A DNA stretch of 41,091 bases, from contig DYPL01000012.1 of assembly GCA_020719945.1 (NCBI GenBank), forward strand, positions 1 to 41,091, read 5' to 3'. Below the pieces are notes generated by a model. That model worked only from the letters and a program-made list of their open reading frames with translations. It had not been told where the DNA came from and did no database searches. A program made the position numbers and the translations under genes. This DNA is from Turneriella parva. Lineage in GTDB: Bacteria; Spirochaetota; Leptospiria; Turneriellales; Turneriellaceae. This document shows positions 24,359 to 33,274 of this stretch, piece after piece (the first letter of the stretch is position 1; the number at the start of each line of letters is the position of its first letter).

Positions 24359-24421
24359 AAAAGTATTATGTCTCATGAAAATGCATTGACGTTATAATTT
24401 ATAATTATAAAGGGGTAAAAG

Positions 24422-24769
24422 ATGAAAATAACGGACAGCATGTGGACTATACCGAATGATCTCGTAAAAGGAGACATAATAGGGTTGAAAACGACGCGCG
24501 AGGGACACCAGAATGGGTTACCCCTTGCGGCAGGCGTGGAAAATCCTGCGGGGACCTTTGCAGAAGCTCTCAACCGAGCCTTTGCATCGGTAAACGACCA
24601 GCAGATTATGGCAGAAGAACTCTCCACTAAAATGGCAACGGATCCTGCCTCTGTCGATGCCCACACCGTTATGATCGCGGGCGAAAAAGCCAGGATTTCC
24701 CTGACTTTCGCCAAGGCAGTCGCAGATTCAGTCGTAAAAACATATAGAGAGCTGGTTAATCTGCGGTAA
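24422..24769 (+). CDS. fliE: Flagellar hook-basal body complex protein FliE
   Basis: This 115-residue protein is the adaptor between MS ring and rod. The C-terminal half shows the FliE pattern: FAEALNRAFASVNDQQIMAE, then DPASVDAHTVMIAGEKARIS and LTFAKAVADSVVKTYRELVN. The first 45 residues are variable, as usual. AAAGGGGT precedes the ATG at a good distance. The 63-base gap after flgC is strongly AT-rich, but I see no well-spaced promoter in it. Confidence 0.93.
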   Translation: MKITDSMWTIPNDLVKGDIIGLKTTREGHQNGLPLAAGVENPAGTFAEALNRAFASVNDQQIMAEELSTKMATDPASVDAHTVMIAGEKARISLTFAKAVADSVVKTYRELVNLR

Positions 24770-24825
24770 AAAAAACCAGTGGCTTCCGGGCTTGTTGGAT
24801 AAAACTCGGAAAGGGGAACTTTGGT

Positions 24826-26523
24826 ATGCCGCCATTTTTACAAAAGTACTGGGGCCAGTTTCAAGAGATACTCCGCAAACTGGATAACCGCCAAAAAATT
24901 ATTCTCGGGGTTGTCGCTGCTGTCTTGGTAGGGGCCATAGTGGTCGTTACTTCCATGTCTTCTACGGAGGGCAAGGTGGTTCTGTACAAGGGCATGGAAC
25001 CCACGGATTTTGCAGCCGTTACGGGAAAACTGAAAGAGCTCGATTATTCGTTTTCAACATCTGGTACGAATGCCATTTTTGTTGCGCCCGAAAAAAAAGA
25101 CGAAATTCTGATGGTTCTTGCCCAGGAGGATTTAATTCCCAAAGGCATAGCCGGCTGGGAACTGTTTGATCTCGATAAGTGGTCAGAAACCCAGTTCGAA
25201 AAAGAAGTCAAAAAACAGCGAGCCATGAAGGGTGCCCTCTCGCGCACTTTGTCTACTCTGAGTTCCGTTGAATCGGCGGAGGTCAATATTGCCTTTCCCG
25301 AAGACGGCCTGTTCGAAGATAATCTGATACCCGTAACGGCAGCTGTTTTGCTGCGTTATAAACCGGGCGTAGAATCTCTTACCCGCAAAGAAATTAAGGG
25401 GATTGAGACTCTCGTCTCCCGCTCCATTCCCGGGCTAAAGCGCGAAAACGTTTCCATTGCCGGTCCCGATGGCAATATACTGAACGATTTTGACGACGAT
25501 ATTGAAAAAGACAAATGGGAGCTTAAGCAGGTTACCGAAAAACTCAAAATCCAGGAAGTACAGCGCCTTAAACTTCTCAATGATATAAAAAGTTCCCTCG
25601 GTAAATTTTACGGAGAAGGAATGTATGGCGAACGATTTGAAGTGGTTCGCCTTGAAATAGCACTCAACTGGGACAAAGAAAAAATTGAGGCAAACGAAGT
25701 GTCTCCGGTTGTGATGACACCCGATAATCCCGAAACGCCCTACTCTGAACGCGTCGTCCAGGATTCTCTTGAGGTTTCTTCTAAAGAGACGACAGAAAAA
25801 TTTGAAGGTAACGGTTTTACTCCCGAGGGCCCCGCCGGAACCGAGCCAAATATTCCTCCGGGATATAAAGACAAAGATTACCAGCGTGCCTCTTACGAGA
25901 AACGTGAAAATATAAAAAACAGTGAATTCAATAAAACGCACCGCCAGATAGAAAAGCAACCCTGGGAAATAGAAGGGGTTTCTCTCTCCGTGATTCTGGA
26001 CGGGCACTGGGAAGTACTCGGAGAAAAAAAAGACGGATCGGGTTTTGAGCGCAAATATTTTTCCGTTTCTGAAACAGATCTTGAAAACATTACCGATGTT
26101 CTCAAAAAGGCTATCAGTTACAATCGCGCTCGTGGTGACCAGATTTCCGTCCGCCATATCCAGAAAGACCGCTCGGCACAGTTTGCGAAAGAAGACGCAG
26201 AACTTAGAAGAGAAAAAGCATTCCGCAGAACTCTCTTGGCAACTCTGATTACGCTTGTAGGGTTGGCTCTTGCAACGATTCTCTTCCATGCCATTCGTAA
26301 AGAAATGGAGCGTCGCAGAAGACTGCGCGAAGAAGAACTGGCAGCCCAGCAGCAGATGATGCGCGAGGCAGCCCTGCGCGCCATTGAAGAGGAAGGCGTA
26401 GAGGTAGAAATGTCTCTTGAAGAAAGAGCGCGCAGAGAAATGCTTGAAAATGCCATTAACCTGGCCAAAGAACGACCAGAAGATGTTGCGCATCTTCTCC
26501 GAACTTGGCTTTCTGAAGAGTAA
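24826..26523 (+). CDS. fliF: Flagellar MS-ring protein FliF
   Basis: This 565-residue protein forms the membrane-embedded MS ring. Two transmembrane helices flank the periplasmic part: about 24-45 (IILGVVAAVLVGAIVVVTSM) and about 465-487 (LLATLITLVGLALATILFHA). Ring-building motifs are visible (LYKGMEPTDFAAVTGKLKEL, VNIAFPEDGLF, LVSRSIPGLKRENVSI). The final 35 residues (MLENAINLAKERPEDVAHLL, then RTWLSEE) are the FliG-binding tail. AAAGGGGA precedes the ATG. fliG begins five bases after the stop. Confidence 0.97.
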   Translation: MPPFLQKYWGQFQEILRKLDNRQKIILGVVAAVLVGAIVVVTSMSSTEGKVVLYKGMEPTDFAAVTGKLKELDYSFSTSGTNAIFVAPEKKDEILMVLAQEDLIPKGIAGWELFDLDKWSETQFEKEVKKQRAMKGALSRTLSTLSSVESAEVNIAFPEDGLFEDNLIPVTAAVLLRYKPGVESLTRKEIKGIETLVSRSIPGLKRENVSIAGPDGNILNDFDDDIEKDKWELKQVTEKLKIQEVQRLKLLNDIKSSLGKFYGEGMYGERFEVVRLEIALNWDKEKIEANEVSPVVMTPDNPETPYSERVVQDSLEVSSKETTEKFEGNGFTPEGPAGTEPNIPPGYKDKDYQRASYEKRENIKNSEFNKTHRQIEKQPWEIEGVSLSVILDGHWEVLGEKKDGSGFERKYFSVSETDLENITDVLKKAISYNRARGDQISVRHIQKDRSAQFAKEDAELRREKAFRRTLLATLITLVGLALATILFHAIRKEMERRRRLREEELAAQQQMMREAALRAIEEEGVEVEMSLEERARREMLENAINLAKERPEDVAHLLRTWLSEE

Positions 26524-26528
26524 AAAAT

Positions 26529-27545
26529 ATGGCACTGGCAAAGTCAAATGAATTATCGGGCAAGCAGAAGGCGGGTATCTTTCTGCTTGCCATTGGTCCG
26601 GAAATCTCTGCCGACGTAATGAAGCGTCTCAATGAAGCAGAGGTAGATACGATTACGTATGAAATTGCCCGCCTCGACAAGATAACGCCAGAACAAAAAG
26701 AAATGGTGCTCCAGGAATTCCAGGAGCTTATGATGGCTCAGGAATTTATTACCCGTGGTGGTATAGACTCCGCGCGGGCTATTCTCGAGAGAGCTCTGGG
26801 CAGCCAAAAAGCCATTGATATTGTAAACCGTTTAACGAGTTCCCTTCAGGTCAGGCCATTTGATTTTGTGCGTCGCCAGGATCCTTCCCAGCTCATGAAC
26901 TTTATCCAGAATGAGCACCCCCAGACGATTGCGCTCATTTTGTCTTACCTAGATCCTCAAAAGGCAGCTCTCATATTATCGAGTTTGCCGCACAATATAC
27001 AGCCAGACGTAGCCCGCCGCATTGCCAAGATGGACCGCACATCTCCGGAAGTTTTGCGCGAGGTAGAGCGCGTTCTTGAAAGAAAGCTTTCTACTTTGTC
27101 TAACGAAGATTATACTCTTGCCGGTGGTGTTGAGGCCATCGTGGAAGTATTGAACCAGGTTGACCGTGGTACAGAAAAAAGTATTATTGAAGCTCTCGAA
27201 GAAGAAGATCCTGAACTTGCCGAAGAAATCAAAAAGAAAATGTTCGTCTTTGAAGACATTGTTCTTCTGGACGATCGCGCTATCCAAAAGATTATGCGCG
27301 AACTTGATGCGCAGGATCTTGCCAAATCTCTGAAAGCTGTTGATACAGAGGTGCAGGAAAAGATTTTCAGAAATATGTCCAAGCGTGCAGCCAATCTGTT
27401 GCGCGAAGATATGGAATTCATGGGGCCAATTCGTCTCAAGGACGTGGAAGATGCGCAGCAGAAAATTGTGAACATCATCCGTAAACTCGAAGAAGATGGA
27501 GAAATTGTCGTTGCGCGGGCCGGAGAAGACGAACTCGTCACCTGA
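26529..27545 (+). CDS. fliG: Flagellar motor switch protein FliG
   Basis: This 338-residue protein joins the MS ring to the C-ring and contacts the stator. The N-terminal domain begins LSGKQKAGIFLLAIGPEISA; the middle carries the EHPQTIALILSYLDPQKAA motif; the C-terminal domain has VFEDIVLLDDRAIQKIMREL and the torque helix ELDAQDLAKSLKAVD, with conserved charges. Length is normal. Spirochaetes often have two FliG proteins; this one, directly after fliF, is most likely the functional switch copy. Confidence 0.97.
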   Translation: MALAKSNELSGKQKAGIFLLAIGPEISADVMKRLNEAEVDTITYEIARLDKITPEQKEMVLQEFQELMMAQEFITRGGIDSARAILERALGSQKAIDIVNRLTSSLQVRPFDFVRRQDPSQLMNFIQNEHPQTIALILSYLDPQKAALILSSLPHNIQPDVARRIAKMDRTSPEVLREVERVLERKLSTLSNEDYTLAGGVEAIVEVLNQVDRGTEKSIIEALEEEDPELAEEIKKKMFVFEDIVLLDDRAIQKIMRELDAQDLAKSLKAVDTEVQEKIFRNMSKRAANLLREDMEFMGPIRLKDVEDAQQKIVNIIRKLEEDGEIVVARAGEDELVT

Positions 27546-27557
27546 TAGGAGTGAACC

Positions 27558-28481
27558 ATGTCGAAACTTGTTTTTTCTGAAAAAGAAGTATCCCAGCAAA
27601 AAAAAGCATTTATTCTGGAGATGCCCGAGAAATATAAAAAATACCAGCAGATAGATGAGCTGGCTGAATTTGAGCTCGATGCAGAAGGCAATATTGTAGA
27701 GCAGTATACGGGCCCTTCTATTGAAGAAATTGAGGCCGAGCTCCAGCGCTACCGCGAAGAAACCGAAGAAGAAATTAAGCAGCGCCTTAAGGACGCAGAG
27801 ACAGAGCGGCAGAAAATTATAGACGCAGGCAAATCGGAGGCGTTTCGCCTGATTCAGGATGCCAAAGAAAAAGTTCGAAAAGAAGAAGAATCTGCCCGCT
27901 TAGAATCTCTGCAGATAGTAGAGAGAGCCAAGCTGGAAGTAGAGCGCATGGTAAAAGAAGCCGAAATGCGCGTTGCCGATATTGAACACGAAGCCTACCA
28001 GAAAGGGTACAACGCTGGGCGCGAGATTGGCTACCGCGAAGGCCAGGGAGAAGTGCGCCGCCTTATAGATCGACTTGGTACTATTTTAGGAAACGCCATT
28101 GACGTTCGCGAGCAGATTGTGCGCGAATCAGAAAAGCTGATGGTGGAAATGATTCTGATGATTGCCAGAAAGGTAATTAAAGACGAAATCATAGAGCGCA
28201 AAGAAGTTGTGCTCAATAATATTCGTGAAGCTCTTGCGCGCATTAAAGAAAGAGACCGGGTGGATATTCGCGTGAACTTTGCCGACTTGGAGTTAACGAC
28301 GGCCCACAAAGACGAAATTGTCAAGATGATGGAATCTCTGCGCAAAGTGAATATTTACGAAGACTCCCGCGTGGATCGCGGTGGCGTAATTATAGAAACA
28401 GACGTGGGTGCTATCGATGCACGCATTTCTACACAGCTTAAAGAGATCGAACAGGCTATACGCGACGCGAAGCCGCTTTAA
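27558..28481 (+). CDS. fliH: Flagellar assembly protein FliH
   Basis: This 307-residue regulator of the export ATPase FliI shows a long acidic, coiled-coil N-terminal half (about 50-155) and a C-terminal FliH/YscL domain (MILMIARKVIKDEIIERKEV, VDIRVNFADLE, RGGVIIETDVGAIDARI). TAGGAGTGAACC precedes ATG 27558, and fliI begins eight bases after its stop. In spirochaetes FliH forms the spokes joining FliI to the C-ring. Confidence 0.93.
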   Translation: MSKLVFSEKEVSQQKKAFILEMPEKYKKYQQIDELAEFELDAEGNIVEQYTGPSIEEIEAELQRYREETEEEIKQRLKDAETERQKIIDAGKSEAFRLIQDAKEKVRKEEESARLESLQIVERAKLEVERMVKEAEMRVADIEHEAYQKGYNAGREIGYREGQGEVRRLIDRLGTILGNAIDVREQIVRESEKLMVEMILMIARKVIKDEIIERKEVVLNNIREALARIKERDRVDIRVNFADLELTTAHKDEIVKMMESLRKVNIYEDSRVDRGGVIIETDVGAIDARISTQLKEIEQAIRDAKPL

Positions 28482-28489
28482 GGAATTGT

Positions 28490-29851
28490 ATGATAGCGCG
28501 AAAAATAATCAAATCTGAAAACGTGATAGAAAAGTACCGCGCTATCATAGAGAATACCGAAACGATTCGCTCTCTTGGAGTCGTGAGAAAAGTCCACGGC
28601 AACACGGTGTATTCTATAGGGCCAGATGTTCATCTTGGCGAGGTATGCTATATTGAACGCATTGAAGATGATGAATACTACATTCCTGCCGAAGTGACCG
28701 GATTTGAAGGCAACGAGGTTATTTTGTCTCCTCTGGAAAGTGTTCTTGGAGTGTACTCTGGATCGCGTGTGGTGGGAACGGGACAGTTTCCAGGAATGCG
28801 CGTTACCGATAAAGTTATCGGCAGGGTTATTAATGGGACCGGTGTTCCCATGGACAGGGCCGGAAAAATTTCCGAAGGGGAATTTCGTACACTACAGGCT
28901 TCGCCACCGAATCCCGTGGAGAGACCTTTGATTCGAGAGAGAATGGAAACAGGCGTGCGCGCCATTGACGCTATGCTCACGATTGGAAAAGGCCAGAGGA
29001 TAGGAATTTTTGCTGGATCCGGTGTTGGAAAAAGTACACTCCTTGGAATGATTGCGCGCTACAGCAAGGCAGACGTAAATGTGATAGCCCTGATTGGAGA
29101 ACGGGGCAGAGAAGTATCAGAATTTATACAGAAAGAACTGGGTGAAAACGGGATGAAAAAATCTGTCGTTGTGGTAGCGGCAGCCAATGAATCTCCCATG
29201 CATCGGGTACGCGCTTCTTTCCTCGCGACCACGATTGCAGAATATTTTCGCGATCAGGGAAAAAATGTCATGCTCATGATGGATTCTCTGACCCGTCTCG
29301 CCATGGCACAAAGGGAAGTGGGATTATCCGTAGGCGAGCCAGCAACTACGCGTGGTTATCCGCCGTCGGTTTTTTCCATGCTGCCCAATCTTCTCGAAAG
29401 AGCAGGTTCTGCCAAAAAAGGCAGTATCACCGGGATCTATTCTGTTCTGGTCGAAGGGGACGATCTCAATGAACCTATTACGGACGCTGTGCGAGGTATT
29501 ATAGATGGACATATCGTTTTGTCTCGAAAACTTGCGGGAAGCGGTCATTATCCCGCCATAGATATTGTTTCTTCTATCAGCCGACTCATGCCATTTGTAG
29601 CGGGAGAGGGGCATATGGCCACTGCAAACTATATGCGCGAAATGCTTTCCGAATACAGAGATAACGAAGAGATCATCAATCTGGGCGCGTACGCGAGAGG
29701 AGCCAATCCACTTCTCGACGAAGCTATTTCTGCCTATCCAGAAATAAAAAGTCTTTTGCGACAGAGAATGGATGAGTATTCTAACTGGAACGATAGCATT
29801 GAACGATTGCAGAATATTGCGATGAAACAACGCCGTGGAGGTAATCGTTAA
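28490..29851 (+). CDS. fliI: Flagellum-specific ATPase FliI
   Basis: This 453-residue ATPase energises flagellar type III export. It is a relative of F1-ATPase beta. Walker A is AGSGVGKST (175-183); Walker B is the VMLMMDSLTRLAMAQREVGL segment; GLSVGEPATTRGYPPSVFSM is the FliI/YscN signature. AAGGAATTGT precedes the ATG. Its stop overlaps the fliJ start as TAATG, so the two are translationally coupled. Confidence 0.98.
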   Translation: MIARKIIKSENVIEKYRAIIENTETIRSLGVVRKVHGNTVYSIGPDVHLGEVCYIERIEDDEYYIPAEVTGFEGNEVILSPLESVLGVYSGSRVVGTGQFPGMRVTDKVIGRVINGTGVPMDRAGKISEGEFRTLQASPPNPVERPLIRERMETGVRAIDAMLTIGKGQRIGIFAGSGVGKSTLLGMIARYSKADVNVIALIGERGREVSEFIQKELGENGMKKSVVVVAAANESPMHRVRASFLATTIAEYFRDQGKNVMLMMDSLTRLAMAQREVGLSVGEPATTRGYPPSVFSMLPNLLERAGSAKKGSITGIYSVLVEGDDLNEPITDAVRGIIDGHIVLSRKLAGSGHYPAIDIVSSISRLMPFVAGEGHMATANYMREMLSEYRDNEEIINLGAYARGANPLLDEAISAYPEIKSLLRQRMDEYSNWNDSIERLQNIAMKQRRGGNR

Positions 29852-30282
29852 TGAAATTGCCCTACGGTGGACTGCTTAAAATTCGCGAAGCAAAAGAGAA
29901 AGAAAAGCTTATGCAGTTTTCGAAAATTTCAGGGGACATGGAGAAAGCGCGTCGAGGAATTGCAGAGTATTATACAGAAACAGATGCAGTACTGCGGCAG
30001 CAGGCTATGGTACTGAAATCAGCGGATGGCATTGCAGCGCGGCAGCTCCACGATTTTCAATTGTATCTTACCATGCTGGCAAAGCGCAAAGAAGCCGCAG
30101 AACGAAAAATAAAAGAAATAGAAACAGAATATGAGGAAAAAAAATCAGAGCTTTTAGAGGCCAGGAAACAGCGCAGAATTATCGAGATCCTCCGCGAAAA
30201 AAAGAAAGCGGAATGGGATTACAATGTGCAGCGATCTGTGGCCAATGAACTTGACGAGTTTAACCAGAAGAGGAAACGATAA
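29851..30282 (+). CDS. fliJ: Flagellar export protein FliJ
   Basis: This 143-residue protein is almost entirely alpha-helical coiled coil (LLKIREAKEKEKLMQFSKIS at the start; KKSELLEARKQRRIIEILRE near the end), like FliJ, which is the stalk inside the FliI hexamer. Sequence conservation in this family is low, so the call rests mainly on position after fliI, length and coiled-coil pattern. It has a good ribosome-binding site (GGAGGTAATCGTT) inside the end of fliI. Its stop codon overlaps the start of a 56-residue gene (TAATG). Confidence 0.88.
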   Translation: MKLPYGGLLKIREAKEKEKLMQFSKISGDMEKARRGIAEYYTETDAVLRQQAMVLKSADGIAARQLHDFQLYLTMLAKRKEAAERKIKEIETEYEEKKSELLEARKQRRIIEILREKKKAEWDYNVQRSVANELDEFNQKRKR

Positions 30283-30452
30283 TGAAAATGATAAGGCATA
30301 AAACAAAGTCCTTTGTCGAAATTTCGGGGATGTTTGCGCATGTCAGCCTAGGATTTTTATACCGAAAGATGAAAAAGATAATCCGTAATTTATATACGCT
30401 GGAAAAAAATCTCTACCGCATCCGTCGGCGAATAGAAATGCTCGGAGGTTAA
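30282..30452 (+). CDS. 56-residue basic protein between fliJ and flbB
   Basis: The frame starts at the TAATG overlap with the fliJ stop and ends at TAA 30450-30452, one base before the flbB start codon. It begins MKMIRHKTKSFVEISG and ends RIRRRIEMLGG. It is strongly basic, with about a third Lys/Arg and few acidic residues, and has a short hydrophobic patch (MFAHVSLGFLY). The last codons contain the GGAGG ribosome-binding site of flbB. The tight packing on both sides suggests a translated gene rather than a spacer. No family was recognised. Possible roles are coupling of flbB translation or a small basic partner of the export gate or membrane. It is easily missed because of its length. Confidence 0.6.
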   Translation: MKMIRHKTKSFVEISGMFAHVSLGFLYRKMKKIIRNLYTLEKNLYRIRRRIEMLGG

Positions 30453-30453
30453 C

Positions 30454-31074
30454 ATGCAGGAAAAGCGCACAATCTTAATACTCTTACTCACTATCCTTTT
30501 TTTTGCAGGGGCTACATTGTATATATTCGATCAGATTGGCGTTTTATCTCTCGAAAAGTATTTGCCTTTCTTAAAGCAGAAAAATCCTCATGTAATTGAA
30601 GACAAAGAGTACCCAACGGAAGTAGAAAAAATGGAGTTTGCCAAATGGCAGGAACAACTTCTTGGGAAAGAGGAAGAACTCGAAAACCGTCGAGCAGATC
30701 TTGCATCCAAAGAAGCCGAGCTCGGTGCCAAACTCGCAGAAATTGAAGAGCTGAAAAAGGGAATACAGGCAGAGCGCGAAAAGCTTGCCGTTTTTTCTTC
30801 GGATCTTATGGATCGACAGAAAAAGGTAAAAGATTTAGCCGGAAAAGTAACAAATATGCCACCGGATAAAGCGGCGGAGATGATGGTAAACTGGAAAGAT
30901 TTTGACGTTATCGATGTCCTCCGACAGATTGACGAAAATGCCCTCCGGGAGGGCGCACCTTCTTTGACCCCATATCTTTTGACTTTGTTTACGCCAGAAC
31001 GCCGCGCAGAAATTACGCGCAAAATGCTGTTGCCGCCAGTAGAGGCAGAAATCGCAGAACCTGGCGCTCCGTAA
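30454..31074 (+). CDS. flbB: Periplasmic flagellar collar protein FlbB
   Basis: This 206-residue protein has an N-terminal transmembrane helix (about 7-30), a long Glu/Lys coiled coil (about 65-130) and a C-terminal MgtE-N/MotE-like helical domain (MPPDKAAEMMVNWKDFDVID, LRQIDENALREGAP, LTLFTPERRAEITRKML). FlbB is the base of the spirochaete-specific collar around the periplasmic flagellar motor, and in Borrelia it lies in the same place after fliJ (flbA). GGAGG is correctly spaced before ATG 30454. It is the last flagellar gene of the operon here; flbC, flgD and flgE do not follow. Confidence 0.82.
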   Translation: MQEKRTILILLLTILFFAGATLYIFDQIGVLSLEKYLPFLKQKNPHVIEDKEYPTEVEKMEFAKWQEQLLGKEEELENRRADLASKEAELGAKLAEIEELKKGIQAEREKLAVFSSDLMDRQKKVKDLAGKVTNMPPDKAAEMMVNWKDFDVIDVLRQIDENALREGAPSLTPYLLTLFTPERRAEITRKMLLPPVEAEIAEPGAP

Positions 31075-31117
31075 CAAAAATTCATCTACATGCTGTCTGC
31101 GCCTGCGGAAACGGACT

Positions 31118-31561
31118 ATGGCCATCGTAAACAAAAAAGCGCGTTTTGATTACGAAATCGAAGAAGAAGTAGAAGCAGGTATTGTGCTGGTCGGCAGCGA
31201 GGTGAAATCCATTCGTGTCGGCAAAATTAACATTTCAGATTCCTACGCCGTCTTCCGCCGCCACGAACTCTACCTTATCAATTTAAGAATTGAACCCTAC
31301 GCCAACGCGAGCCATTTTAACCACGAGCCGGAGCGCTCGCGCAAACTGCTGCTGCACCGCAAAGAGCTTGACCGCCTTGAGACAAAACTTAAACTCAAAG
31401 GATATGTCATCGTAGGTTTAAAAATGTATTTTAAGGGCAGCACGGTAAAAGTTTTGCTGGGCCTTGGGCGTGCCAAAAAGAAATACGACAAAAGAGAAGT
31501 AATAAAGGAAAGGGAAACAAAGCGGGAGATGAACCGTGAACTTAAAAAGTATTCGCGATAA
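31118..31561 (+). CDS. smpB: SsrA-binding protein SmpB
   Basis: This 147-residue partner of tmRNA acts in trans-translation. The full signature is visible: NKKARFDYEIEEEVEAGIVL, GSEVKSIRVGKINISDSYA, RKLLLHRKELDRLETKLKLK, GLGRAKKKYDKREVIKERE, and a basic C-terminal tail that enters the decoding centre. Normal length. No ssrA gene was seen in the window. It follows flbB by 43 bases, and its 3' end overlaps the next gene by 26 bases. Confidence 0.97.
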   Translation: MAIVNKKARFDYEIEEEVEAGIVLVGSEVKSIRVGKINISDSYAVFRRHELYLINLRIEPYANASHFNHEPERSRKLLLHRKELDRLETKLKLKGYVIVGLKMYFKGSTVKVLLGLGRAKKKYDKREVIKERETKREMNRELKKYSR

Positions 31562-32429
31562 TCTGCTTTTTCTCGCGCTGTTCTTATTTGCGGGGTTCGC
31601 AGATAGAGCAGAAGAACCTCTGGATTTTAAGACCCGTCCTGCGGTCGATTTGTTCTCATTGCATCCCGGCGTCTATTTTGCGCGCCAAGGTAATTATTTT
31701 GAAGCCATTACCGAATTCAGGCGAAGTGCCCACGAAGATCCAAAAAATGCCGGAATGTATCATCTTGCTGCCGGCGACGCGTATTTTTTTTCGGGCAGTT
31801 ATTCTGCTGCACGGCGCATGTATTCAGTTGCCCCTAAAACGGCAGAATCGGATCTTCGCGAACTTGATATGCTCTACCGCGAAAAAAAACTTTCGGTCTC
31901 GGACCTGCAGACATTTCTAAAAAATGATCCGGCAGCAAATGCCGATTTTTTTCGACTGGAGTCTGCGCGCGCATTGGCTGCACGTGGCAGTTACGAAAAG
32001 TCTAAAATACTTTTGTCTTTAGCTCCTTTTACAGATTTGCAGTATGAGCAGCGGCGTTTAGCGTTGCTGTCTCTGATGCAGCAGAGGCCGCGCTACCATT
32101 CCTCTGGCCGCCTTTTATTTGCGGTGATTCCGGGAGGAGGTTATGCAGCACTTGGAGATGCGCCCCGGGCCATGCTATCCTTTGCTACGGTAGGCCTTCT
32201 CTCTGCCGTTTCCGTGGTTTCGTTTTCTTCTGGTATGGACGTGCTTGGTCTTATTTCCGGGGTGTTTGCGGCGCGTTATTATTACGATTCTATTCGGCTT
32301 TCTTTTTCTTTGCGCGAAGAACAAAACCATTTGTTTCGCGAGGAGTATAACCGAACTTTGCTCTCTGTTTCTGGGGGGGACATATATTTCTCCCGCCATG
32401 TCGATTTTATTTCTACCGTCCAGCGCTGA
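31536..32429 (+). CDS. Secreted TPR protein with C-terminal membrane pair
   Basis: This is a 297-residue protein from GTG 31536, with GGGAG seven bases upstream, inside the end of smpB. A signal peptide (LLFLALFLFAGFA) is followed by TPR-like helix pairs (about 45-105; GVYFARQGNYFEAITEFRRS, YHLAAGDAYFFSGSYSAARR). The C-terminal third has the pattern IPGGGYAALGDAPRAMLSFA, two hydrophobic helices, then YYYDSIRLSFSL. This layout recurs in uncharacterised spirochaete and Bacteroidetes envelope proteins. Function unknown; TPRs suggest a scaffold. Confidence 0.7.
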   Translation: MNLKSIRDNLLFLALFLFAGFADRAEEPLDFKTRPAVDLFSLHPGVYFARQGNYFEAITEFRRSAHEDPKNAGMYHLAAGDAYFFSGSYSAARRMYSVAPKTAESDLRELDMLYREKKLSVSDLQTFLKNDPAANADFFRLESARALAARGSYEKSKILLSLAPFTDLQYEQRRLALLSLMQQRPRYHSSGRLLFAVIPGGGYAALGDAPRAMLSFATVGLLSAVSVVSFSSGMDVLGLISGVFAARYYYDSIRLSFSLREEQNHLFREEYNRTLLSVSGGDIYFSRHVDFISTVQR

Positions 32430-32617
32430 GGCCCGCCAAGGGGAGGGGTCCCTCGTTCTGCTCCTCGACGGAGCTCAAAGTAAATTAAGCTGCTTGCGTC
32501 GCCGCTTGGCAACGGGAACGCCTCACAGTGTAATAAGAGCAGAAAGCCAAAATGATGTGAACGCACAAAGAACCGGCAGCCTCTTTAGCGAATACGTAAT
32601 TCCTGCCGGGGGGAATC

Positions 32618-33247
32618 TCAGCCTCCCTTATTTGGAGAATCTAATGACGAATTCTTTTGGCTTCGATAGTGAAAAATATCGTAGAGCGCGAGATAGCGTG
32701 CAAAGTGTTCGCGGAAATACGCCTCGGGAGTATCCCTTGCACGGCCCATATCGGAGCAGAATCCAATGGCTTCTATTCCTGCTGCATCGGCAAGCATGAG
32801 GGCGCGGGGCATATAGAGTTCCTGCGTTACAATGACAGCTGAATCTATGTTGAATTCTGATTTGGCCCGCAGCATGGTTTCAAACGTGCGCAGGCCCTGG
32901 GTATCGGTGAGGATATTTTCTTCTGGTACTTTGTAGCGCATAGCGTAGCGCTTCATTACGATGACTTCGTTGTAATTTTTTTGCTGGCCGTCTCCCGACA
33001 GTAAGAGTCTGGAGATTTTTCCTGCACGGTACAGGTTGACGCTGCTCTCTAATCTCTCGAGGAGAATTGCGGATGGTTTTTCGTTGGATACGACCGAAGC
33101 CCCGGGAATGATCGCTGTATCGTGGTAGGGAATTTTAGCGGCTACTGTAACCATTCGCGCTGAATAGTATAACGGCATGAGAACATTCCACAGAATCGGT
33201 GCAGAAAGGAGGGCGAGGGGGGAAAGAATGAGAACCCATTTTTTCAT
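32618..33247 (-). CDS. SanA/YdcF-family (DUF218) membrane protein
   Basis: This 209-residue protein has an N-terminal membrane anchor (about 5-28) and a DUF218 domain: DTAIIPGASV, RLESSVNLYRAGKISRLLLS with GDG, YNEVIVMKRYAMRYKVPEEN, DTQGLRTFETMLRAK, VIVTQELYMPRALMLADAAG. The order matches SanA (vancomycin-exclusion protein of E. coli), which affects the envelope permeability barrier; the catalytic role of the family is not established. The C-terminus (SPNKGG) runs into a GC-rich stretch. It is divergent from the ftsL-like gene (27 bases). Confidence 0.85.
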   Translation of the reverse strand: MKKWVLILSPLALLSAPILWNVLMPLYYSARMVTVAAKIPYHDTAIIPGASVVSNEKPSAILLERLESSVNLYRAGKISRLLLSGDGQQKNYNEVIVMKRYAMRYKVPEENILTDTQGLRTFETMLRAKSEFNIDSAVIVTQELYMPRALMLADAAGIEAIGFCSDMGRARDTPEAYFREHFARYLALYDIFHYRSQKNSSLDSPNKGG

Positions 33248-33274
33248 AAAACGCTTTCCGGACAGAAGAGTTCA

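Noticed and set aside
24383-24421. TTGACG and AT-rich sequence before fliE as an internal promoter
   Set aside because: TATAAT-like hexamers are at the wrong distance from TTGACG; fliE is most simply expressed from the flgB promoter.
25435-26547. 370-residue minus-strand frame
   Set aside because: Antisense to fliF, which has full family similarity; composition is Phe/His-rich without domains.
28801-28824. Paired ACCGATAA/TTATCGGC in fliI
   Set aside because: Lies within a well-conserved coding region and lacks -35 elements; treated as coincidence.
32282-32566. 94-residue minus-strand frame after the TPR gene
   Set aside because: Overlaps the end of the TPR gene, low-complexity, no ribosome-binding site; probably a chance frame in GC-rich intergenic sequence.
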